Source: Pseudocercospora fijiensis CIRAD86 | Taxonomy: Eukaryota; Ascomycota; Dothideomycetes; Mycosphaerellales; Mycosphaerellaceae | DNA: 64,000 nt | NCBI RefSeq assembly: GCF_000340215.1 | Contig: NW_006921549.1 | Span: 1 to 64,000 of the forward strand | Direction: 5' to 3' | Shown here: piece by piece, positions 21,390-33,849 of the stretch | How positions within the stretch are numbered: position 1 is the stretch's first letter | How the letters are laid out: every line of letters starts with the position of its first letter | Translations under genes and position numbers: made by a program | The notes under the pieces: model-generated | Seen by the model: the letters and a program-made list of their open reading frames with translations, nothing else | What the model was told of the DNA's origin: nothing | Database searches by the model: none

Positions 21390-23432
21390 TAAAGCCCTTC
21401 TAGGTACTATAGCGGCTCGTTAAATACTAGCTAGATCGTTACTAACAAACTAGTATCGCTTAGTAGATATATGGGCCCGAGGTTGTTATATAGAAGCTCT
21501 CGCTCTACTAAAGCTACGGCTACGGCTACGAGTCGACTAGGAAGCCGTATTATTAAGGTCGTTATATCTAACGCTAGAAGGGTCTCGTATATTTATACGC
21601 CTAGTACGGCCGCTATTACTACGGCCGCTATTGCTACTATAAGCCCTACGGCTATAAGGCATTACAGCAAAGTCTCGGGTTTATATAACCTCTATAATAC
21701 GAGCTAGTAGTACTACGGACCTATCGATATACTAGTACCTATCGAAGTCCGAATAGCTCTAGTAGAAGAAGCTAGTCTCTATAATCTTATCCCCTATATT
21801 ATATTTATAGGCAATGCCCTAAGCATCCTTATACCGGCCTCAAGACCGAGACCGCGGCTTATTAGGCTTCTTAGTAAGCTCTTTAATCTTATCGAGTATA
21901 TAGTATTATTACTTACCGGCCCTAATAATAGCCTAGCGGTAGATTGTACCTTTATACTAACTAAACTTTAGTTTCTTATAGGATATTAGCATTTAAAGAT
22001 AATCTTTACTAGTACGGTCCTTAGTCTTAGATACTTTAGTCTTAAACTACGACTCTTATTAAGCTATTAGTAAAGGGGTATCTAGGTAAAGCTAGGCAGA
22101 CGGCAACCTTACCTATTTAAGGAATAGGGTAAGTACGTTATACCGCCTACCTACTAGCTATTTCTTTATTATCGAATAAGCCCCTTCTATACTCGAAGTA
22201 ACGCGTTATTTATAGAATAGAGAGACGTACTACTAAAAGTAGTAGGTAAATCTTCTTTTTATAAGACTAGTATTTACGCTTAATATAGATAGATCTATAG
22301 GCTACGGAAGTAAGGGGTTTATAGTCAGACACGAAGACATCCTTTATATCGAATTCGGCTACTTTCTCGGCTTTAATATAGGCGTAGAAAGCGGCTATAA
22401 CTAACTCGCAATCGGCCTAGTCTTCGTTTATAGAAAGGTACCTATTTCTTCGTCGTAGACGGCTTATTATAGTACTAATTTACGGGCTTATAACTATACG
22501 TTCTTAAAGATATACTAAGTAGGGCGTAGGCGGGCAAAGGAACTAAAAAGTATATACTATCTAGTAACTTTATATAGCTATAGTCCTAATTAGTAACCTA
22601 TAGTCCTAGATCTAGTAGGATATTAGCGCGATAGAGCTTCTTAAAGGCTTTAGGTAGCTATATAAAGCCGGCTTTATCTTCTTTACCTAGAGTAGCGTAT
22701 TCTAACAGAATTATAGTACCGCGGCCGGTACCGCTAGAGGTACTAGAGAGAGGTCGGTTATAGTAGTTAGTTTTTAATATATTGTCGTAGGTAGGATGCT
22801 CTAGGTATAGGGCGTAGAACCGTACTATAGGTAGGTAGATTATAGAAATTTATCGATTTTGCCCTTATTACCTAAGGTCGTATCTAGGTCCTAATAGTAG
22901 TAGTATCTACCTCTTTCTAGAAGCCGTAAAAGTATACTAGAAGCTAATATATTACCCTACTAGACCCTTCTAGCTATCCTTCAAATACTATAAATGTCCT
23001 ATACCGTTTATATACCTATAGATAGTATATTATTAGAAAATAAATATAGTAAGAAGGGGAGGAAGTATAAGTATAGAATTCGGCTAAAACTCGGCCGGTT
23101 AGTAACCGATAGTCTTCTTTCTTCTATAAGTAGCGCTAACGTCGATATAGTACTCGTCTAGCTACTAGGTCTTTCTCTATAGTATTTATTATCCTATCCT
23201 CTATTACCTTCTACTTATAGCGGCGATAGATCGCGAAATTGGCGCTATTAAAGCCCTTATAACCTCCTTTATAGATATGCTAGTAATACGACTTATCGAC
23301 CTTCTATCGGCTAGTTAGGTCGCTATAATCGACTACTCGTATAGATAATAACTATAGATAAGCCTCGTTCTAGCTAATAGTAGTAGGCCGTTTATCGCTA
23401 TTCTTAGAGCGATCCTTCTACCTACCTTTACT
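21390..23432. other. Unassigned RIPped DNA with open frames on both strands
   Basis: A plus frame from an ATG at 21471 is open to 21707 and, past two TAG codons, to about 21970; its start is Arg/Ser/Thr/Ala-rich, like a mitochondrial presequence, but no domain follows. On the minus strand about 23400-22850 reads coding-like (KVIEDRIINTIEKDL and similar). I recognise neither. Either could be a chance effect of depleted TGA codons. Confidence 0.3.
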
Positions 23433-23614
23433 AGCGCTATAGATATAGTATATACTAGTATAGCTATTTACGTCTCGAAACTCCGGTCTCTTTAAGTAGT
23501 TATTACCTTATAGAACGATAGTATAACTATAGGTCTAAGCCTACTTATTCGCCTCCTTAAACGCTACCTCTATCGACCGATTAACCTCCTTCGGTAGAAT
23601 AGATATCTAAGCGC
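23433..23614 (+). repeat. 182-bp inverted repeat, left arm
   Basis: The arm starts agcgctatagatatagtata and ends gatatctaagcgc. It matches the reverse complement of 24068-24249 over its full length with scattered C/T and G/A differences. Beyond the arms similarity stops abruptly. Confidence 0.88.
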
Positions 23615-24067
<453 letters not shown>

Positions 24068-24249
24068 GCGCGTAGATATCTATTATACCGAAGGAGGTTA
24101 ATCGGTCGATAGAGCTAGCGTTTAAGGAGGCGAATAAGTAGGCTCGGACCTATAGTTATACTATCGTTCTACGAGGTAGTAACTACTCGAAGAGACCGGA
24201 GTTCCGAGGCGCGAATAGCTATACTAGTATATACTATATCTATAGCGCT
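24068..24249 (-). repeat. 182-bp inverted repeat, right arm
   Basis: Reverse-complement partner of 23433-23614. Together with the 453-bp loop it forms an 817-bp foldback-like unit. No flanking duplication was found. Confidence 0.88.
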
Positions 24250-25108
24250 CGCGCTTTCTAGGTCGCCTAGCTCGTTTCTATAGTGCTACTCTTACGATAG
24301 TATTAAGGCCTTATATCCGGACTAAGAACGGTCTACAATAATACCTTAATTTAGTCTATATAGCTGTTTCTATAGCTTTATAAAGAGACATAGTATACTG
24401 CGAAGGTTCTACTAAATTACTAACGTAGGAGAGGGTCCCGGTAACAGCCGCTAGGTATACTACTAAGCGCGCTATTCTTAGGATAGTAGCCCCCTTAGTA
24501 GCAAAAGAGGAATATAATATAGGTAATAGACCTATACTAAATCCTATTAATAGTAAGCTAGTCTATTTTATACTAAAGCAGATAGTCTACTAAGCTAATA
24601 GTTTCTAATAGATAGATATCTTTTCTAGCTCTAAGGACAAGTCTTGAGATATAGTTACTTATAATTAAGCTAGATATCTTCTAGTATAATACAGATAGCG
24701 GCTTAGGGGTTTTCTATTATATAAACAAGATATTATCTTAAAGAATAAGGACTTATTCCTTATTCTTAAGATTTCTTTAAATAACCTAGAAATACTCTTT
24801 ATCTTCTAATATAATAATTATTTCTTTTTAAAAATAGCTATTAGATACTTAGATAATCTATCGATAGCCGAGATTTCTTATATATATAGATATTATCTAA
24901 GATAATATAAAACTACCTATCTATAGACTAGTTGCTTAGGACAGTATCTAGCTATGTATCTATAACTATAGATATTATCTATACCTATATATAGAGAGAT
25001 ATCTATATAATCGTATCTATCCTAGATACTCTATAATCTATATATATCCGTCTGTATATTTTAGACTATAAATACTAGGTTTATTCTCCTCTATTAAGAG
25101 GATAGGCC
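24250..25108. other. AT-rich unassigned DNA, LTR-like near its right end
   Basis: No gene seen. From about 24600 the sequence is rich in atct/agat words and ends with tataaatac and ctcctctattaagaggat, which look like a TATA box and initiator region of an LTR. Harbinger element 1 is inserted at 25109-25111; the interrupted sequence resumes at 28903. Confidence 0.4.
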
Positions 25109-25111
25109 TAA
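25109..25111. repeat. Harbinger 1 target-site duplication (TAA), left
   Basis: TAA here and at 28900-28902 bracket the inverted termini exactly. Confidence 0.85.
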
Positions 25112-25250
25112 GGCCTTAAATACCTCGTATTGTCTTATCTATAAGACGGTTATCTACCATAAGACGGCAGTTATAAGGTTGTTGTCTTATAACAGCGTGT
25201 CTTATCTATCTTATAGGTATTCAACGTGTCTTATCTATAATTGAACGCTT
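25112..25250. repeat. Harbinger 1 left terminal and subterminal repeats
   Basis: The 16-bp terminus is followed by at least six gtcttat/ataagac words in both orientations, e.g. gtcttatctataagacgg. The right end (28690-28899) mirrors this pattern. Such motifs are probably transposase or SANT-protein binding sites. Confidence 0.75.
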
Positions 25251-25471
25251 AGCATTCCTTTATTACCTTACCTTTACCAATTCCTTGCTCTTTAATATAG
25301 TATACTATAGATCAAATCGCCTACGACTACCTAGTGTTGTTGCTATCGGTTTCGACGGTGCTTAAGGCCGTACGGTTAATTGTTAATAAAGGGCAACGTC
25401 CGAGGTATAGGCCGAAGGGTGTAATAACGAGTCTAGTAGCGCTAGAGTTAGGTTGTTAGTAGACGCAGATA

Positions 25472-26450
25472 ATGCTTCTTAGACCGCCGGAATACTATTA
25501 CACGACAACGAGGCTTCGACAACCGGTCCTAAAGGCACTAATTAATACACTCGTCGACGATTATAGCCTTACCGGAGGTTATAGGATCTCACCTACTAAG
25601 CAGGTAATTATATTCCTTAACTACTATGCGTACAAGACTACTAACAACGAGCTCCGTATAATATATCAACACTCGCCGAGGAGCTGTCGGCGCGCCATTT
25701 TAAAGATTAGTATGCTATTGTACTAGCTGTTTCGAGATACGACTAGGCAACTAGGTACGGAAGATAGGACCTCTACGGAAATCGTTAATAATCCAAAGAT
25801 GTAGCTATACTTCTCGTATTGTATTAGTACGCTAGATAGTACTTACGTTCTATTCAAACCGAAGAAGGTAGCTAATGCTAGCGCGTATCGCAATCGGAAG
25901 GGTAGTGTTTCGCAGAATGTATTAGCGTATATAGATTTCGAAGGAAACTTTATATATATGCTACCTAGATAGGAGGGATTAGTAGCGGATAGCACTATAT
26001 TAAATACAGTAGTAAAGAAGGGGTTGAAGATACCTCGAGGAAGGTTTTACCTCGCTAACGGTAGATACTCGAAGAATCTCGACTACGTGCTAGTACTGTA
26101 CGAGAAGATACGATATTACCTTCGCGAATAGCACGCGTCGGAGATAAAGCCTAAGCGGAAGGAAGAGTTATTCAACCTGCGCTATTCGCAGCTCCGTAAC
26201 TACGTAGAGCGGCGGTTTAGTATTTGTAAGGCTAAGTAGTAGACCTTTAAACTTAGACTAAACAAAGGTTATAGTTCTATCTAGTAGGCGCGGTTTGTAA
26301 TCGCGGTTTGCGCCCTTAATAACTTCTATAACCGCTATTATTAAACGCTCGAGTTAGAAGACTTTACCGTTAAAGCGGAAGACCGTAATACTAGATTTAA
26401 TAAAGATAACGTTATCGAGGACGAGGTAGTAGAGGTCGATCGAGAGGCGA
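25472..26450 (+). pseudogene. Harbinger 1 transposase (DDE_Tnp_4 type)
   Basis: The nuclease that excises and inserts the element. From ATG 25472 (MLLRPPEYYYTTTRLRQP) an 84-codon frame is open to a TAG. Reading on in frame gives STLDSTYVLFKPKK (first catalytic Asp block), AYRNRKGSVSQNVLA, *EGLVADSTILN (second Asp block, WEGSAHDSRVL in relatives), GRFYLANGRYSK, and KEELFNLRYSQLRNYVERRF (the third acidic region, ELFNLRHSSLRNVIERIFG in relatives). Premature stops are TAG at Trp/Gln sites, e.g. before EGLV. It is convergent with the minus-strand SANT gene. Confidence 0.9.
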
Positions 26451-27369
26451 TAAAGGCGCGTAGTAAAATAGCGGTATACCGTAATAAGATATCGACGAGT
26501 ATATAGCAAGAATATACGGCGAGGAAGGAAGCTAATAATCTATACGAAGATAACTAAATATTAGTGTTAGAAGGTAGTAGAGGAGGTAGAGGCGATAGCG
26601 GATATCTATATAGGGTGCGAAATCTTAGCTCTATTCGGTGCGAACTAGTCTTAGCGCGATTCTTTACCTAAATCGCTAGTTTTTAGTACTTTCCGGAATC
26701 GTTAGAAGATGCTAAGCTATGCCGTTGTTATCGTTGCCTAGCTCGCTACCTCTTCTCGATTCTATAATATAGGAAGCGGATATAGCCGTCGCTAGCGTTA
26801 AAACCCGACACTTATTGCTATATCGCTATTATCCCTATAACAACACTACTATTTTTATTTCTTGTTCCAATTAGGTAAGAGTTAATTAGTAGGCGCTTTA
26901 TATAAAAAAACAACGATAAAAATTGGGTATAGCGTTGTTAAGGAAACTCGTAATAAAGTCAAATTTTATAGTTTTTGCTAAGCTTAGCTCTTAGCTTTAT
27001 ATATATACACACTCGGAGGAAGATATAGCTTGTTTTTAGGGCGACAACATCTCTAGAAATAACCGTAACGGTAGCTTCGGCGACTATAATAAGACCTTTA
27101 CGCAAAAAGTAACAATACCTTTACACAAATTTATAGTATAGACAAAGCCGTTACATTCTAAGAAATGTAGTAACCCTAGTAACACCCTCTACCCCTTACT
27201 ACTACTAATAACTACTTTAGCTTCTAAACTCGAGGTCTTATATCGACGGCAACTGCTGTTTAACGTACCTATAGAACAACTGCTACGCTAGATAATTAAA
27301 CGGTATGTTCTAAGGAGCAGTCTACCTTATATCCTACGCTAATAGATACTCTTCTTAGCTTACAGGTTG

Positions 27370-28572
27370 TTTAGTAGTAGGCGGAAGGATTTGCTCGGTA
27401 GTAGTACTCGTAGTAGGCACTTCTACCTCTTCCTCGACATCTATATTAGCCCTCTTCTTTAACAACTACTTTAGCATCGCTTCTAAATTAGTATCCGGAC
27501 AACTAAGCACTCGACCGGCTGTTCCTTTATTCTCGAGAAGGTCCTAGAGCGCTATACGCTTACTAAATAGAAGCTTTTAGATGCCTTCGCAGTTTATAGC
27601 TTTCCGGATAGTAGCACTAACTGTCGTCTCTCTCGGCTAGTTAGATTGCTATCTACTAGTATTAATGCTAGCGATAGCTCGGTTAAGTAGCTTCTCGAGG
27701 TTAGTAATAGTAGTACTAACAACGTCCTTGCTATATAAGCGCTTAGTAGGCTCTTCCTTTGCCGCCTTCTTCTTCTTTAATAAAGCCGCAACCGCCTGTT
27801 TCTATAGTAAAGAAGAATCTCGCTTTCTACTACTCGTACTGCTATTATTAGCACTAGTCGACCGTAGACTCGGCGCTATAGAAGAACTGCGCTCTTTATT
27901 ATCGGAGGTAGGCTAATCTTTAACACTAATCGTATTATTATCTTCTTCTTCGTCGACAATAGCAATAACCTCCTTCCTACTAATTTCCTCGGCCGTTAGC
28001 TTATATAACTCGTCGGCTTCCTTCGCGGCTTTACCTATAGCTAATTGATTGCTAAATAATACCTCTAATTTGTCGTAGAAGTCCAGCAAATTCTCCTTCT
28101 ATACTAAGCACTCTAGATGCGCCTTATAATAGGCATCTTCGGTATTATTATTATCCGCTCGAGGTAGCTAACCTTGCTATCTAGAGCACCTTCTAATATG
28201 CGCTTTCTATCGCTTCTATACCGGCCGGAAGGCGTTAAACTTGTTACGCACTTACTTTAGTGTAAGGCTAACTTTAAACTTAGTATTTACCTCTCGCGTT
28301 ACATCCGCTACGTCCGTATCCGGAAACCCCTAGTTATCGTTCTGCCTCGCAATGCGCTCGATAAACTCCTATAGTATATGCTTAATCTTATCGTCGGTCT
28401 ACGGATATAGTAGTTGTCTCTTCGGCTTTATAATAAGCGCCTCCTTCCTCTTCTGCTTAGTAGCCGCCTTCTTAGCAGCTACCGCCGCTTCCTTCGCTTC
28501 CTTCTTTGTACGAGCGGCCGCGGCCTTCTTAGCGGCCTTCGGATTAAGCGGCGAGTCCTTCTTCGGCGGCAT
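27370..28572 (-). pseudogene. Harbinger 1 Myb/SANT-like DNA-binding protein
   Basis: Starts at ATG 28572 (minus): MPPKKDSPLNPKAAKKAAAA, a Lys/Ala-rich basic tail with nuclear-localisation character. Then come DDKIKHIL*EFIERIARQND and VNTKFKVSLTLK*VRNKFNA, the Myb/SANT-like fold seen in the accessory protein of Harbinger elements, which helps transposase bind the termini and enter the nucleus. A Ser-rich acidic linker and a C-terminal Lys-rich coil follow. A few TAG/TAA codons at Gln/Trp positions break the frame. Plus-strand frames at 27665-27916 and 28352-28645 are its antisense shadows. Confidence 0.8.
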
Positions 28573-28902
28573 AGCTATAGCAATGCTATTATTATTATTA
28601 CTATATAGAAAGAGCGAGCTTAAAGGTTATATTACGCTATACTAGAAGGAGATAGAAACTGCGATAAAATAAGGCTATAAGGCACTATTCTGTCTTACAA
28701 AAGCGAGCCTGTCTCGCTTATAGCTATCTTTTAAAAGACAGCGGTCTACGAGCCTAGATTATCGATAATTGACCTGTCTTATAGACTATAACGATAAGAC
28801 GCTCAATTATAGGTATTCAATCCGTCTTATAGTAGACCTACTTGTCTTATAGAAAAGTGGCCTATCTTATCTGTAATTGACCGCGAGGTATTCAAGGCCT
28901 AA

Positions 28903-29960
28903 TGCTCTAGATACTTTTCTAGAAACTTTATTACTTAAGTTCCCTAATTCTCGGTTGTAAAGTAATATTATACTACTCGCTTTTCCGAAAGGCTCTTAAA
29001 GAAGGTTTTCTATAGATATAAGTAAGCATAGGTCCTTTTCTTTCGAAGACACAGCATAGGAAGAACTGTAGGCGCTATTAGTCTCCCCTAAAATCTAGAA
29101 TCCTTATATCGGTCTAATTTATTTAAACTAGTAGGAACACCAAACCTACTTAGATCTTCTAGCTTTTAAAATGTCTTAAAACACTTTAAAGATTAAGACA
29201 CCTATATATATCTATTACCTATGCTCTACTATTTAAATAGCTTTGTCTTACAGATAGAGATTTTATTCACAGCAATAGAGACTTTTTCTAAAAACATATC
29301 TAGTCTACTAGATAATCTTTAGTAAACTAGGCTTTTCTATCGAGAACATATAGTATATAAAAGTAGTAATAATTCTTATAATAGATTTATATCTAATATC
29401 TATTCTTAAGGATAAGTCTTTAAATATAGTTACTACTAGTTAGGCTATGTATCTTATAGTATAGTATAGATCTATAGTTCTACAGATCTGCGATACGAAG
29501 TAAGATCTTTATTTAGGGAACGAGCCGCTTACTATACTATATAATATATAGAATAACGTATATAGCAGCTAGTAAAGGACTAAGTAGAGCCTAGCAAAAT
29601 CCCTAACCGATAGTCTAGCGAACTATAAGAGCTAGAAGCGTAGCACCTATATCTACTATAATACTAATTTAGAGTTTTACCTATCTATAGCCGTAGGCCT
29701 AGGTTTTATTCTACCTTATAGTCTAGCGATAGGACAATATATCTCCTAAAAGTCTCCGATTTCTATTTACTAAAACACTATAATTTACAACTAGTAATCC
29801 TATCTACCCTTCTATACTAGGCGCCGCCTCGTTAGAAGAAATTATCTATTATATTTACTAGTATCGAATAGAGGACTAATCTATATAGCGCTAGCTAGTA
29901 GTCTTTTAGTAAAAAAGATTTAGAGCTATAAATTATAAGGTTTGATTCGATTGTATATAT
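28903..29960. other. AT-rich unassigned DNA, continuation of the LTR-like sequence
   Basis: This continues the sequence interrupted by Harbinger 1. No coding frame recognised. It retains some CA/TG (e.g. acaccaaacctac near 29130, ttcacagcaatag near 29264), so parts were little RIPped. A ta dinucleotide run lies near 29955. Confidence 0.4.
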
Positions 29961-30390
29961 ATATATATATATAGTATACCCTATTTCCCTACTATCGTAT
30001 TCGGCGCGCGAGCGTAAACGCTCCTATCTCGTTTAATCGCTTCTAAGTAAATAGATTTCTCCTCGCTCTTCTATATCCTCTAGCTTCTTCCTATAACTTA
30101 GTTCTACCTTATAGCTCTCCTACCTATCTTACTTACTATCGTTTCTATACGCGTCGTTTAGTGTAGTTCTACTAGTCGTATACTAAGACATAACGTACTA
30201 ATATACTATATACGGCCTCTATAGGAGTTCCTAAAGTACTACGGTATATAGCTAGATAGGCGGCTAACTAGGCCGCCTAATTCGCTAGAGGCCTTTACTA
30301 TTAAGATAACCTAAATCCGATATTAACTTATAGTATAGCGGCTAGCTTATTAATATGTTCTAGATACCTACTAGAATAGTATCTCCTTCC
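29961..30390. repeat. LTR-like segment, copy 2, next to Gypsy integrase
   Basis: Related to 20100-20520 (see there). It lies immediately beyond the C-terminal end of the minus-strand Gypsy integrase, where the 3' LTR of that element is expected. It includes a (ta)n run at 29957-29975. Confidence 0.55.
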
Positions 30391-30399
30391 TACCTCGTC

Positions 30400-31755
30400 C
30401 TATATAGAGTTCCTATAGCGCTAGAGGAGCTCTATATATAATAAGTACTAGTATTCTTACCTTACTTCGGATCGTATATCCTATTCTATTTTCTATTAGT
30501 ATACTTCTTAGCGGAAGTAGTCCGGAATAGCTTCTTCTATAGTTACGTAAGCCGTTTAGTCTCGTATAAATTCCTTAATTATATTAAGAATAATAATATT
30601 ATACTAGAAGGATTCCTATATAGTATTTTCGTCTAGGTATCCTTCCTATTATATCTCTATATAGTCTAGAAGGGTTTAGGTTACCGAAGTTAGTATTACT
30701 AAAGCTCTAGCCGATAATTACTTCTACTATACCTTAGATAGACTCCGGCTCCTCTCTAGCCTACCTAGTAGCCTTAGTAGATTCTAGAATTAGCGGGATA
30801 TCTTTAGAATTAGCAACTTCTCTAGCGGTTCTTAGGTTAGCTACGTACTTCGCTAGATAGGTATTAGGGTAATCTAGGAGGTCTAGCCCGTAGGCTTATA
30901 TACTACTAGGGTACTCTAGGAGGTCTATCTCGTAAGCGTATATATTACTAGTACGAGGGTAAAAGCTAGCGAAAGCGTAAAAAGGCGTAATATAGGTTAT
31001 AGCTAACTCCTAGTTATAGGTTATAACTCTTATAGAAGACGTTAGTCTTAGCTAGTCGTTTTAGTAGTAATTATAGAAGTTCCTAATAATTTGTTTAATC
31101 TAAGTGTTAGCGCGCTATATCTAGCCGTTAGTCTATAGATAGAAACCCGTTAAAAGGTATGCTTTAATTTTAAGTTGTCTATATAGGTACTTCTAAAAGC
31201 GGGTAGTAAAATTCGGGCTCCTATAAGACATAACTAATACAAATAGGCCTATCTATCTCTATATATCCTAGTAGAAGACCTAAGCCGTATCCTTAGTAGT
31301 TATACTAGGGGCGTTTAAGACTTAAAGTTCTTAGGTTTAGTATAGCGGTAAATAACGACTAGTATGTTTTAAAACTAGAAGCCGCCGCTAAAGTCGCAGC
31401 CTCTTAGGCAGCTTATAAATAATATTATTAAATTATACCACTATAGTCGCAGAGGAGCCTCTAGAGTCTTAAGTAGACCCTATAGCTTACTTATATCTAC
31501 TTTTACTCTACGGTAGACTCTATAGTTCTTAATAAACCGTTCGTTATTTTAGTATAGATTAGGCTAGTAGTACTACTTCTATAGCTAGGATATTAGAGGG
31601 TCGTAAGCTAAACTTATAATCTTATCTTATAGATATTTAAAGTCTAGGACGTCGAGGGCGTTTCTTTAACGTTACTTAGGGCGCTTATAGTAGAGTTCTA
31701 TAGAGGTCGTATACTAAGAGAGAGACGTTTTTATATAGCCGTTCTTTATTATAGA
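30400..31755 (-). pseudogene. Ty3/Gypsy integrase remnant
   Basis: Minus-strand reading gives, from 31740 downward, the end of the zinc-binding domain with FIKNYRVYRRVK (relatives: C..C), the catalytic-core pattern TKDTA*VFY and LIGARILLPAF (relatives: SDRGAQF), then FYL*TNGQI*RANT (relatives: YHPQTDGQTERANQ), which carries the third acidic region, and VITYNQELAITYITPFYAFA (relatives: FAYNS..HASTGVSPF). The C-terminal tail runs to about 30400. It is the last part of the pol whose RNase H lies at 37930-38640 and RT at 38650-39153 plus 46660-47480. Confidence 0.82.
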
Positions 31756-32243
31756 TACTGTTAGAATAATCCTAGAATACGGGGATCGTCCTACGAATTT
31801 CGGAACGCGGGGAGATTATATATAGGAATTTTAAAATCTACGGATACTTCCGCTACTTCGAATTCGGGGGCTCTATTACTATCTCGGTTCTCTAACGAAC
31901 TGCGAAAGAACTTCGAAATTCGCGGAAGGAGCTACTCGGACGTTTCGTATAGCTATAAGCGCTACCGCTAGGTACGTATAAAAATCCTAAAGTCTACGGA
32001 GCCGCCTAGACGGCTACTATATTTTAATTCGTATAAAGAAATTGTATACGTGCTTAGCCCTAAGTAATAGTATTTACAGTAAGGCGAAATAAGAACGAAG
32101 AGAACGCGGAGAAGATATATATAGGACTTTTAAAATTCGCGGGAACTCCCGCTAATTCCCGGGCCTCGCCGCCGCCTTAGTCCTCCGATAAACTTCGAAA
32201 CTCGCGGGAGGAGCCGCCTAGACGTTACGTACGGGCAATAATT
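31756..32243. repeat. Pair of direct repeats of about 140-160 bp
   Basis: Related segments begin near 31800 (aacgcggggagattatatat) and 32095 (aacgcggagaagatatatat), each continuing through taggaatttt/taggactttt, then aacttcgaaa and gaggagc/ggaggagcc. They lie between the Gypsy integrase and the 25-bp array and probably arrived with the array. Confidence 0.7.
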
Positions 32244-33701
32244 GTAAGTACTACCTATAAGTCTTTTAACGTTTATAGTAAGTACTATTCGGAACGCTTA
32301 TAGCGAGCTTATAGTAGTAAATATATTTTTCGTAACGCTTATACTAAGTACTATCCGGAACGTTTATTCTAGGTACTATCTAGAGTACCTATAGCAAGCA
32401 GTGTTTACATTACCTATAGAGAGTAGTATCTATACCTTATAAAGCCAATAGCGAGCAGTATCTATAACGCCTATAGTAAGTACTATTTAGAAGGCCTATA
32501 GTAAGTACTATCCGGAATATCTATAGCTACTAGCTAGGAATACTATTCGAAACGCTTATATTAAGTACTTTCTAAAACGTATAATAATTCTAACTAAGAA
32601 TACGTATAGTACTACTAATCCGGGATATATATAGCAATTCTAATCCGGAATAGGTATAGTAATCCTAACCCGGAGCGGGTATAGTACTTCTAATCCGGAA
32701 ATTATATAGTAATTCTAATTTATAACGCATATAGTAGTCCTAATCCGAAACGTATATAGTGGATTTTATAACTTTTATGTAAAACACTTATAGTGGTTTT
32801 AATCTGGAATATATATAGTACTTCTAATCTAGAACGCTTGCGGCTTGTAGTAAACCTAGTTTAAACCGCGTAGAGTAGGTACTATTAGGAATACGTAAAG
32901 GAAGTTCTATTTATAATACCTATAGTAAGTATAATTTCGAACCCTTAAAGTAATTACTATCTAAACCGTCTATAGCAAGTAGGAATATTCTAGACGCTAA
33001 TAGTAATATAGCCTGAAAGGCCTATAGTAAGTACTTCTAGGATACAGCTATAGTAAGTACTATCTAGAACGCGTTTAGCAAGATAGTCCTATACGTCTTT
33101 ATTAGATATTATCTAAGATACTTTTAAAAAATATATAATATACTAATTCTTATCCGGAACGCTTATAGTAATTACTACCTATAAGATTTTTAGTAAGTCT
33201 AAGCCGGAAAGCATAAAGTAATTCTAATCTAAAACGCCTATAGTAACTACTATTCGGAAAGCGTAGAGCAAGTCCTATCTAGAACGCGTATAGTAAGTAC
33301 TATTCTAGATGTTTATAGCGAGTCTTATTCGGGAACACTATCTATAAGGCCTATAGTAAGACTAATTACAAATGTTTAAAGTAACTCTTGTCTATAACGC
33401 CTATAATAAGTCTAACTTAGAACGCTTATAGCAAGTCTAATATAGAACGCGCCGAGTAAGTCTAATCCGAAACGCTTATAGCAAGTACTATTCGGAACGC
33501 GTATAGAAAGACTTATATAGAACGCGTATAGTAAGTCTTATCTAGGACGCCTATAGTAGGCCTAATCTGAAACGCGTATAGTAAGTTATATCTAAAACGC
33601 TAATAGTATAACTAATCCGGAACGCGTTATAGGTATTAGGAAGCACTATTAGAAACGCTTATAGCGGGATAATCCGAAATATCTATAGCAACTACTTCTA
33701 G
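32244..33701. repeat. 25-bp minisatellite array, left part
   Basis: Degenerate tandem units of 24-26 bp with core tatagtaagtactatcc and ggaacgcc, about 58 units by length. Many variants carry ttctaatccggaa in place of gtactatccggaa. The array is interrupted at 33702 by Harbinger 2 and resumes at 36979. Confidence 0.9.
33699..33701. repeat. Harbinger 2 target-site duplication (TAG), left
   Basis: TAG flanks both ends (also 36979-36981). Removing element and one copy restores a normal minisatellite unit, tatagcaactacttctagaa. Confidence 0.8.
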
Positions 33702-33849
33702 GAGCCTGTCCTCTTCGTAATCCAATCTGCACGTAATCTAAGCGATATTTGACAATATTCAATATTATTAAATATTGTCGATAGGATTGCGGTACGTATG
33801 CTGTAGACAACGGCCATTTAATAGCCCCTTTCTAAGTGCAATCTTCTCA

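Larger units (their letters stand above)
25112..28899 (+). mobile_element. PIF/Harbinger transposon 1 (two-gene)
   Basis: The 3,788-bp element has inverted termini ggccttaaatacctcg (left) and, read inverted, ggccttgaatacctcg (right), flanked by TAA at 25109-25111 and 28900-28902, the 3-bp TWA duplication typical of Harbinger. Many gtcttat/ataagac words occur within 250 bp of each end. It carries a DDE transposase on plus and a Myb/SANT-like gene on minus, the standard convergent pair. CA and TG are frequent, so RIP has been mild, though stops are present in both genes. Confidence 0.92.

Noticed and set aside
27665..27916. 83-codon plus-strand ORF
   Set aside because: Antisense to the C-terminal part of the same SANT-like gene.
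28352..28645. 97- and 64-codon plus-strand ORFs
   Set aside because: Antisense shadows of the Ala/Lys-rich start of the Harbinger 1 SANT-like gene, whose minus-strand ATG is at 28572.
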